This document shows positions 1-7,045 of a DNA stretch of 36,776 nucleotides, in pieces. The stretch lies in NCBI GenBank assembly GCA_026988015.1, contig JALSMA010000071.1:1-36776 (forward strand), given 5' to 3'. The stretch's first letter is position 1. The number at the start of each line of letters is the position of its first letter. Under the pieces are notes generated by a model. That model was given only the letters and a program-made list of their open reading frames with translations. It searched no databases and was not told the origin of the DNA. The DNA comes from Desulfobulbaceae bacterium (GTDB lineage Bacteria; Desulfobacterota; Desulfobulbia; Desulfobulbales; Desulfocapsaceae). The translations under genes were made by a program, and so were the position numbers.

Positions 1-280
1 AGATGTGTCAATAACTAATTTGACCCTGCCAGCTCTTTGTAGATGGACTCGCAATCTCATGCTTCCACCTCACTCAGCGACCGCGGCAAACTACCCAATC
101 ACTTCACTCCTGTCAACGTTTATTCGCTCTCTTTATGTTTTTATTTCATTTTTATGCATTACTGGCTGGTTAATATGGAAATTTATTTGCTTTTCATGTA
201 GTTAAGACGTAACATTGGTGCATATATTGATCGTGTTATCTGCCTACTTTATTATTGAAAATGAATCTTTCCAGTCCGGT
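1..280. other. Left-edge non-coding stretch upstream of selA
   Basis: No convincing gene is visible. A 66-codon open frame at 5-205 encodes a hydrophobic, Ser/Leu-rich peptide without a recognisable motif or ribosome binding site, and I regard it as chance. The TTG-initiated extension of selA back to 215 adds 22 residues that do not resemble the start of the SelA family. The stretch probably contains the selA promoter, but no clear -35/-10 pair stands out. Confidence 0.4.
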
Positions 281-1693
281 ATGAATACAAAAAACACACT
301 TCTTCGCAATCTTCCCAAGGTTGATCTTATCGTAGACGAACTGCTCGCAGTAAATAAACACAAAGCCTGTGGGGCAATAGTCAAATCTGCAATACAAGAT
401 ACTCTGCAATCCTTACGACAGGCCATACTTGCAGGTACCCTTAGGGAGTTGCCTGTTGACCAGAAGGCTTGGCATGCTCTTTTGAATAAGGCTATTCAAG
501 AGAAAAATTTACCCAACCTCAAGCGGGTTATTAACGGTACCGGTGTTGTTATTCATACCAACCTTGGTCGTTCTCTTCTTGGGCCATCGACTATTAAAGC
601 TCTGCAGAATGCAGGAGCCTGTTTTACGAACCTTGAATTTGATATCAGCACAGGTAAACGTGGCAGCAGGTACAGTCTTGTGGAAGGCATAATCTGTGAA
701 CTGACTGGTGCAGAGGCTGCCCTTGTTGTTAACAATAATGCTGCCGCTGTGCTTCTTTCTTTAAATACCCTGTCATTTAATAAGGAAAGTATAGTCTCCC
801 GTGGGCAATTAGTTGAAATAGGAGGGTCATTCAGGATTCCTGATGTTATGTCCAGGAGTGGTGCGTGTATGGTTGAGGTCGGCGCTACTAACAGAACCCA
901 TCTTTTTGACTATGAGAATGCCATAAGTGCAGAGACCGGGCTGCTGTTAAAGGTTCATACTTCTAACTTTCGTGTCATCGGATTCACCTCCGAAGTTTCT
1001 GCTGAAGATCTTGTGGCTCTTGGGAGAAAACATAAAATTGCTGTCATGGAGGATCTTGGCAGCGGCTCTTTGATAGACCTTTCCTCTTATGGACTCCCCA
1101 GGGAGCCCACCGTGCAAGAGATTGTAAAGGCAGGTGTGGATGTCGTTACATTCAGTGGAGATAAGCTGCTTGGTGGGCCACAGGCTGGGATTATTGTCGG
1201 TAAGAAAGATATTATTGAACGTATCAAGCGGAACCCGATGAACAGGGCCCTTCGCATTGACAAGTTCACCCTTGCCTCTCTCGAATCTGTCCTTCGGGAG
1301 TATTACGATTTTGATGTTGCTCTGCAGACTGTTCCTACACTTGCTATGCTGACTGCCGATTCGACTTTTCTAAAAAAGAAAGGGCTGAGAGTTCTGCGGA
1401 GACTTGGAGGAGCTGGCAAATGCAAAGATAAAATTATTCTGGGCCAAACCATCTCTAGAGTTGGAGGTGGTGCTATGCCGGAACATGGACTTGACAGCTG
1501 GGCCCTGGTACTGGCACCTAGGGATTATAGCGCAAGCTCACTTGAAAGTTGGTTCCGAAGCCTTCCGGTTCCGCTTATAATTCGTATCGAAGATGAAAAA
1601 ATAATTATTGATCTGAGGACCATTCTTGAGGACGATATCTCTGCACTTGTAAGTATCCTGGAACAGTATTTGAGGAAGGAGTATGTGGGCTAA
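281..1693 (+). CDS. selA: L-seryl-tRNA(Sec) selenium transferase
   Basis: SelA is a PLP enzyme that converts seryl-tRNA(Sec) to selenocysteyl-tRNA(Sec) using selenophosphate, a cytoplasmic step of selenocysteine synthesis. The 470-residue product from ATG 281 is close to the usual length of about 463. The body carries SelA hallmarks: INGTGVVIHTNLGRS near residue 90, VNNNAAAVLL, SRGQLVEIGGSFRIPDVM, and FSGDKLLGGPQAG, whose Lys295 (codon 1163-1165) is the PLP-binding lysine and has the same number as in E. coli. The start at 281 is chosen because MNTKN..LPKVD matches the family N-terminus; the upstream TTG at 215 does not. The stop overlaps the next gene's start (TAATG), so translation is probably coupled. 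selB, the common partner, is not downstream. The gene implies that selenoproteins are made. Confidence 0.96.
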   Translation: MNTKNTLLRNLPKVDLIVDELLAVNKHKACGAIVKSAIQDTLQSLRQAILAGTLRELPVDQKAWHALLNKAIQEKNLPNLKRVINGTGVVIHTNLGRSLLGPSTIKALQNAGACFTNLEFDISTGKRGSRYSLVEGIICELTGAEAALVVNNNAAAVLLSLNTLSFNKESIVSRGQLVEIGGSFRIPDVMSRSGACMVEVGATNRTHLFDYENAISAETGLLLKVHTSNFRVIGFTSEVSAEDLVALGRKHKIAVMEDLGSGSLIDLSSYGLPREPTVQEIVKAGVDVVTFSGDKLLGGPQAGIIVGKKDIIERIKRNPMNRALRIDKFTLASLESVLREYYDFDVALQTVPTLAMLTADSTFLKKKGLRVLRRLGGAGKCKDKIILGQTISRVGGGAMPEHGLDSWALVLAPRDYSASSLESWFRSLPVPLIIRIEDEKIIIDLRTILEDDISALVSILEQYLRKEYVG

Positions 1694-3852
1694 TGTTTGG
1701 TTACTTTCAGCATGATCTTTGCAAAGGGCTCGAGCGAAGTGATTTTTTTCGTTTTTCCTCAGAATTCAGGAAGGTGATTTATGAGAATATTCCCACCGTC
1801 ACCGAAATAGTTTTTCTAGACCCTCCTGAGCAACTGCCTGCTGGGTCGACCACAGAATGTGAAGAACAAAAAAAAATCCGAATTAGGATCGAGGAAGCTG
1901 TTGAATATGGGAGGCCAGTTTTGCTTGAAGGCATACTGTTTCTACCATTTAAGGTCCTGGACTCAACAGTTGTTGCCCAGGCAAATGGTATTGATGCTTA
2001 TGTCAGCAGGAAAATTGGCAGCGACTGGCTTAACGGACTTTCAGCCGCCATTATTCGGGAATTTCTGCTGGTTAAACGAGCCAGTGTAGATCCACTCACC
2101 GGTCTGCTCAGCAGTCTTCACTTGGAGGAATACCTTGATAATCGTGATAGCAAGCGCTTTGGTGTCATGGTGCTGCTCACTGTTTACCCGAAGAGCTCAA
2201 GTTCCTTCCAGGCTAAAAAATACCAGCATCGTACGGTATCTCTATTAAAGGCATTTGTGGATAACCGTTTTCCACTCTACTACCTTGGGCAGTCCTGCTT
2301 TGGGATCGTTTGTGAAAGATGTGACACACAATTTATTGCTGAGTTCGCGCCGTCACTGGTCAACTATCTGAAAAGATGTGGCTGCTACCGTGTTCATGTT
2401 GCCAGTGCACCTTTTGATGAGAGGGAGATCGAGTCACCGGATACAACTCCGGAGCCCCCCTCTGAAACACTGATGAAAAAGGTGTGGACAGCCCTGCATG
2501 TTGCCACCCGGCGAGGACCGTTTGCCTTTTGCAACTATGGTTCACTGAAACGGGCTGCCGATCACTCTCTGGCACCTCCTCCTGCAGTTCTTGCAAGGTG
2601 GCTGCGAAGAAAAACTCGATTGATGCGGCAATTTGCACTGCTTCAATTTGACCAGATTAATAAAGCCCTGTTGCAATCTGTGAGGAGTTTTTCTGCTGAG
2701 GGCTGGGAGATGTTTTGCGGTGAAAATGAGTTGTATCTGCTACTGCCTGAAAAAGGAGGGACTGCAGCAGCTACCGGCAGAGAAATTCTCGATACTGTGC
2801 AGAAAAGAAATCCAGCCGCTGAGAAAATTAATTGCGGAATAGGGGTTTTTCCTACAGGCGATTTTAGAAAATCGGAGATGTTGCTGAACTGCCGCAAAGC
2901 TCTCAGCCATGCCGCCTTTCTTGAGCCTGGATCAGTGGTGGTCTGTGACGAGGTGAGCTGTAATATTGCTGGTGATATGTTTTATGGTGACGGGGACATT
3001 ATTCTTGCAGTTAAAGAGTATAAAAGAGGTCTGCTGCTTCAGCCTGAGGATGGCAATCTCCTCAACAGTCTTGGGGTATGCTATGCGCAGATGAACAGAC
3101 ATAAACTTGCCATGGAATGTTTCAGTAAAGCATGTGAAAGTAAAAAGGATCGCTTTATGGCCCTGTATAATCTCGGCCTGGAACAACAGATTTTAAATGA
3201 TAAAAAAGGAGCAATCAAAACCTTTAGTGAGGCTCTAGCCCTTCCTGAAAAAGATGGAGAGCAGAAGGCCAGAAAAGATATTGGGTTTCAGTCAGGAGTT
3301 CTTTGTGTTGAAGAAGGCATGTATCAGCGTGGGCTTGATCTGTTAATGCCCTGGTATAAAGGTGAGAAAAAAGTTGGGAGGGAGGGGAAAGTTCTACGTT
3401 TTCTCGGGGAATGTTATGCCGGTCTTGGCAGGCGCCGGGAAGCCATGAAATACCTCCAGCTCGCCATGCGATATGATGAATATGACGCTGAAGTTTTGGG
3501 ACTTCTTGGGGAAATGTACTTGAAGGAAAACGAAGGTGATGATATTGCCCTCCGGTTTTGTGAAAAAGCTGTGGAACTTAATCCTGATTCGCCTGCCTTG
3601 AGATTGAGGCTGGCAACAGCTCAAATAGAATATGGAGATTTTGATAAAGGAATTCAAACTTTGAAGCCTTGTCTGCGCAATAAGGTGACTAGAGCAGGGG
3701 CTCTTTTGCAAAGAGGTGTAATGGCTTACGAACAGGGCCGGAGAAAAGAGTCGGAAAGATGGTTTGCAAAAGCAGTATCCTGTCCGGAAGGGAAAATAAA
3801 CCCTGAAATGAGAGAGTCTGTTCGTTACTACTTGAAAAAATTGCGTGTGTGA
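1693..3852 (+). CDS. TPR protein with two degenerate GGDEF-like domains
   Basis: This 719-residue protein has no signal peptide or membrane span and is probably cytoplasmic. Residues about 125-250 start with DPLTGL (133-138), the usual entry motif of GGDEF diguanylate cyclases, but the signature position reads GQSCF. A second similar fold at about 305-430 carries GENEL (343-347) in the context FCGENELYLLLPE, where an active enzyme would have GGDEF. Both domains therefore look catalytically dead and may bind a nucleotide or serve as scaffolds. Residues about 435-719 are tandem TPR repeats (for example LLNSLGVCYAQMNRHKLAME and VLRFLGECYAGLGRRREAMK), a protein-interaction solenoid. The ATG overlaps the selA stop by one base, and the TGA overlaps a possible GTG of the next gene, so it belongs to the selA operon. 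The GGDEF assignment is from motif reading; the TPR part is surer. Confidence 0.75.
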   Translation: MFGYFQHDLCKGLERSDFFRFSSEFRKVIYENIPTVTEIVFLDPPEQLPAGSTTECEEQKKIRIRIEEAVEYGRPVLLEGILFLPFKVLDSTVVAQANGIDAYVSRKIGSDWLNGLSAAIIREFLLVKRASVDPLTGLLSSLHLEEYLDNRDSKRFGVMVLLTVYPKSSSSFQAKKYQHRTVSLLKAFVDNRFPLYYLGQSCFGIVCERCDTQFIAEFAPSLVNYLKRCGCYRVHVASAPFDEREIESPDTTPEPPSETLMKKVWTALHVATRRGPFAFCNYGSLKRAADHSLAPPPAVLARWLRRKTRLMRQFALLQFDQINKALLQSVRSFSAEGWEMFCGENELYLLLPEKGGTAAATGREILDTVQKRNPAAEKINCGIGVFPTGDFRKSEMLLNCRKALSHAAFLEPGSVVVCDEVSCNIAGDMFYGDGDIILAVKEYKRGLLLQPEDGNLLNSLGVCYAQMNRHKLAMECFSKACESKKDRFMALYNLGLEQQILNDKKGAIKTFSEALALPEKDGEQKARKDIGFQSGVLCVEEGMYQRGLDLLMPWYKGEKKVGREGKVLRFLGECYAGLGRRREAMKYLQLAMRYDEYDAEVLGLLGEMYLKENEGDDIALRFCEKAVELNPDSPALRLRLATAQIEYGDFDKGIQTLKPCLRNKVTRAGALLQRGVMAYEQGRRKESERWFAKAVSCPEGKINPEMRESVRYYLKKLRV

Positions 3853-3860
3853 GGATTAGT

Positions 3861-4544
3861 ATGGTTATGAAAGAGAGAAGACGAATCAGTCGTGAACCTA
3901 AATATTGTCTTGATAATAATGTGGTTGGCGATTCCTGGCGAATGTTCAGAATCATGGGAGAGTTTGTCGAAGGCTTTGATTCCATGTCCGCCATGAATCT
4001 TCCAGCGGTGACCATCTATGGCTCTGCTAGGACTCCTGTGGATCATCCCTGGTATAAAATGACAGAGGAACTGGCAGCCCGACTGGTTCGGGAGGGGTTT
4101 GGGGTTGTTACCGGCGGGGGACCCGGAATAATGGAAGCTGCTAATAAAGGTGCTTACGAGGCAGGGGGGATTTCTGTGGGGCTTAATATTGCTCTTCCTC
4201 ATGAACAGGATCCTAACCCTTACGTTAATATGTCGCTTCAGTTTAAATATTTCTTTGTTCGGAAGGTGATGTTTATGAAATATTCCATGGCCTTCATCTG
4301 CATGCCCGGTGGCTTTGGGTCACTGGATGAGCTCTTTGAGTCGTTGACGCTTATTCAGACCCAGCGTATAAAGCCTTTTCCGGTTATTCTTGTCGGCAGC
4401 AAATTCTGGTCCGGGTTGATTGATTGGATTAAAGAACAGTTTCTTGCCAATGGGACCATCAGTGAGGAGGACCTCGATCTGATTAATATTATTGACGATC
4501 CTCAAGAAGTTGTGGATTTTATAAAGAGAAGTGTAGTACCGTAG
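3861..4544 (+). CDS. LOG-family nucleotide 5'-monophosphate hydrolase (TIGR00730 type)
   Basis: The 227-residue product has the two signature motifs of the LOG (lysine decarboxylase-like) family: GGGPGIMEAANKG (about 85-97) and PGGFGSLDE (about 149-157, with Ser where PGGxGTxxE usually has Thr). Characterised members hydrolyse the N-glycosidic bond of nucleoside monophosphates, releasing the base and ribose-5-phosphate; old annotations as lysine decarboxylase are wrong. The start at ATG 3861 is preferred because GAGG lies six bases upstream. A GTG at 3849 overlapping the previous stop would add four residues. The N-terminal 45 residues are Arg-rich and precede the Rossmann-like core. It is the last gene of the selA cluster; a 95-base gap follows. 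The exact substrate cannot be read from sequence. Confidence 0.85.
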   Translation: MVMKERRRISREPKYCLDNNVVGDSWRMFRIMGEFVEGFDSMSAMNLPAVTIYGSARTPVDHPWYKMTEELAARLVREGFGVVTGGGPGIMEAANKGAYEAGGISVGLNIALPHEQDPNPYVNMSLQFKYFFVRKVMFMKYSMAFICMPGGFGSLDELFESLTLIQTQRIKPFPVILVGSKFWSGLIDWIKEQFLANGTISEEDLDLINIIDDPQEVVDFIKRSVVP

Positions 4545-4639
4545 GAGGTTGTTGTTTTGTTTGATGTTTGCCTGTAATGTTATCGGCTTAAAATGAAAGC
4601 AATACGTTTCTTATTGTTATAATGCTAAAGGAGTAGGGT

Positions 4640-5722
4640 ATGGCTCAGATTGATGCGTTCTTTAAACTGATGAATGATGAAGGTGCTTCGGATTTACATA
4701 TGGTAGCCGAGCAGCAGCCGATCCTTCGAATTCGTGGAGATATGGAGCGAGTCAAATTCAAAAAAATGGAGAATGAAGAGCTGAAGACCATGCTCTATGA
4801 GATCTGTCCTGAAGATAAAATAAAGCTTTTTGAAGAGCTTGGAGACATTGATTTCGGCTATGAAATTCCTGGACTTGCCAGGTATCGTTGCAACTTCTTT
4901 CGTCAGAAATATGGAATAGGTGCAGTTTTTCGTGAAATTCCAAGTGAGATTCTTACCTGTGAACAACTTGGACTGCCTAAGGTTATTTCCCGCCTAGCAT
5001 ACCTTCCCAAGGGGCTAGTGCTGGTGACAGGACCCACAGGATCAGGTAAATCAACCACCCTTGCCGCCATTGTAGATGAAATCAACAAAAACAGAAAGGA
5101 TCATATACTCACCATTGAGGATCCCATCGAGTTTGTCCATCGCAGTCAGAAATGTATTATCAATCATCGTGAAGTAGGTCAGCACACCAAAAGTTTCACC
5201 GCAGCTCTCCGTGGTGCCCTTCGTGAGGATCCCGATGTCATCATGGTTGGTGAGATGCGTGATCTTGAAACTATTTCCCTGGCAATGGAAGCTGCCATGA
5301 CCGGTCATCTTGTTTTTGGAACACTCCATACCTTGAACGCCATGAAAACGGTAGATCGTGTGGTTGAAATTTTCCCTGCAAACCAACAGGGACAGGTACG
5401 CTCAACCCTTTCTGATGCCTTGAAAGCTGTAGTCTCTCAGACCCTGTTTAAACGGATTGATGTGAAAGGGCGTTGTGCTGCCCTGGAAGTTCTCATTGCG
5501 ACACCAGCTGTACGAAACCTTATCAGGGAAGGAAAAACCTACCAGATTGCCTCTGTTATGCAGACGGGAAAAAAGTATGGTATGCGTACTCTGGATGACA
5601 GTATAATGGAATATCTCGATAAACGTATGATCAGTGCTGACGACGCATATTCCAACGCTGTTGAGAAATCAAAATTCCTCAAATTTCTTAAGAAAGCTCC
5701 TTCTGACTTCACTGAGGTATAA
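4640..5722 (+). CDS. pilT: Type IV pilus retraction ATPase, PilT/PilU family
   Basis: This is a 360-residue hexameric secretion-superfamily ATPase that depolymerises type IV pili, powering twitching motility and DNA uptake. Visible motifs in order are Walker A GPTGSGKST (131-139), the Asp box ILTIEDPIEFVH (155-166), Walker B with Glu205 in DVIMVGEMRD, the His box TGHLVFGTLHT (221-231) and the C-terminal AVRNLIRE (290-297), which corresponds to the AIRNLIRE retraction motif of PilT. Length is typical. AAAGGAG at 4627-4633 gives a strong ribosome binding site for ATG 4640. It stands without other pilus genes, which is common for pilT. PilU paralogues are hard to separate from PilT by eye, so the exact symbol is uncertain. 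comEC lies 7 kb downstream on the other strand. Confidence 0.9.
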   Translation: MAQIDAFFKLMNDEGASDLHMVAEQQPILRIRGDMERVKFKKMENEELKTMLYEICPEDKIKLFEELGDIDFGYEIPGLARYRCNFFRQKYGIGAVFREIPSEILTCEQLGLPKVISRLAYLPKGLVLVTGPTGSGKSTTLAAIVDEINKNRKDHILTIEDPIEFVHRSQKCIINHREVGQHTKSFTAALRGALREDPDVIMVGEMRDLETISLAMEAAMTGHLVFGTLHTLNAMKTVDRVVEIFPANQQGQVRSTLSDALKAVVSQTLFKRIDVKGRCAALEVLIATPAVRNLIREGKTYQIASVMQTGKKYGMRTLDDSIMEYLDKRMISADDAYSNAVEKSKFLKFLKKAPSDFTEV

Positions 5723-5752
5723 CCACCTTGCACTTTGGTTGTTTGGCAATTG

Positions 5753-7045
5753 ATGGGTAAGTCTCAACAGGATATGCAGGAGATACGTTCTGCTAGGTCA
5801 CGGTTTATTGCCATGGCCGCTACCTATTTTCTTGGTGTTTTTAACGATAATTTCTTCAAACAGGCGGCCTTGCTGCTTGCTGTTGTTGCTGGCTTATCTG
5901 GTCTACAGGGGAAGGCTACCATGCTGTTTTCCCTGCCGTTTATTCTTTTTTCAGCCTATGGAGGCTGGCTGGCTGACAGATTTCCCAAAAAGCAGGTCAT
6001 TATCTGGGTGAAAGTTCTGGAAGTTGTGGCGATGGCAATGGGAGCCTATGGTGTACTCACCCTGAGCTGGTCATGGATTCTAGCCATGGTGGCTCTTATG
6101 GGGCTGCAGTCGACATTTTTTGGACCTGCGCTCAATGGGGCTATTCCTGAACTGTATCCGTCCTGGTATGTAACCAGGGCCAATGCTGTTTTAAAACTGG
6201 TCACCACATTAGCTATCCTGCTTGGTATGGCGATGGCCGGTATTGCGCTTGATCAGCACTGGTTTGAAACAGAAATTCCATTTGGACGTATTCTTGTTGC
6301 CGCGGTTGTGCTTGTGGTTGCTGTCACTGGAGTGGCTGCGTCTTTTGGAATTAAGCAGACCGAGCATATTCCATGTAAGACTTCTATCCCCTGGTCTGGA
6401 CCGTTTGCTTCGCTGCGGGACAGTATCAACCTCCGTCGTGATCCTCCTCTTCTGCTTGCAGTGCTAGGAGATGCCTTTTTCTACTTTTTTTCCCTTATTG
6501 CCGTCATGCTCATTAATACCCTGGGGATCAGTGAACTTAATATGAGTGTCACTGCTACAAGCATGCTTGCTGTGGCGCTCATGGTTGGTGTCTGTGTCGG
6601 GGCTATGATAGCAGCCCGTATCACCACACCTCAACGCTGGTCGCATGTTCTGGGGCCAGCAAGTTTTGGTATGGGGATATGCCTGTGTCTTGTAGGAGTA
6701 ATTGCTCATCAGAATACTGGCATGCAGTGGTTACTTCTCCTGTTGTCCCTTTCCTGTGCCGGAGTCTGTGGCGGTATTTTTCTCATTCCCTTTACCGCTT
6801 TTATACAGGTTCGGCCTGCTGAGAGTGAAAAAGGAAAAATTATTGCAGCGGCAAATTTCTGTTCCTTCTCCGGGATGCTCATTGCTGGACAGGTTTTTAC
6901 TCTCTTTGATGCTGCCTTTGTACCATCTTCAAATATGGTATTTCTAGGAGGGCTTGGTATGATTGCATCCTTTTTCTTTTCTGCTGGCGCAAGAGTTGCC
7001 AGACGATTTGAGTTAAGGATTGATTCAGATGGAGATGCCACATGA
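5753..7045 (+). CDS. lplT: MFS transporter, probable lysophospholipid flippase (LplT-like)
   Basis: The 430-residue product is a polytopic inner-membrane protein with about 12 predicted hydrophobic spans and a major-facilitator loop GGWLADRFPKK after TM2. The N-terminal pattern ATYFLGVFNDNFFKQA is typical of the LplT group. LplT flips lysophospholipids inward for re-acylation by Aas, and here the next gene is an Aas-like protein overlapping by four bases (ATGA), reproducing the E. coli lplT-aas order. ATG 5753 is used because the TTG at 5735 adds only six unrelated residues; neither start has a good Shine-Dalgarno. The gap to pilT is only 30 bases. The transporter family is secure from hydropathy and motif. 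The lysophospholipid substrate is inferred from the pairing. Confidence 0.8.
   Translation: MGKSQQDMQEIRSARSRFIAMAATYFLGVFNDNFFKQAALLLAVVAGLSGLQGKATMLFSLPFILFSAYGGWLADRFPKKQVIIWVKVLEVVAMAMGAYGVLTLSWSWILAMVALMGLQSTFFGPALNGAIPELYPSWYVTRANAVLKLVTTLAILLGMAMAGIALDQHWFETEIPFGRILVAAVVLVVAVTGVAASFGIKQTEHIPCKTSIPWSGPFASLRDSINLRRDPPLLLAVLGDAFFYFFSLIAVMLINTLGISELNMSVTATSMLAVALMVGVCVGAMIAARITTPQRWSHVLGPASFGMGICLCLVGVIAHQNTGMQWLLLLLSLSCAGVCGGIFLIPFTAFIQVRPAESEKGKIIAAANFCSFSGMLIAGQVFTLFDAAFVPSSNMVFLGGLGMIASFFFSAGARVARRFELRIDSDGDAT

Noticed and set aside
5-205. 66-codon frame at the left edge
   Set aside because: Composition is not protein-like for this genome, no ribosome binding site and no recognisable family.
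281-1693. A selenoprotein gene or tRNA(Sec) next to selA
   Set aside because: I saw no in-frame TGA inside a conserved coding region and no tRNA-like cloverleaf in the flanks.
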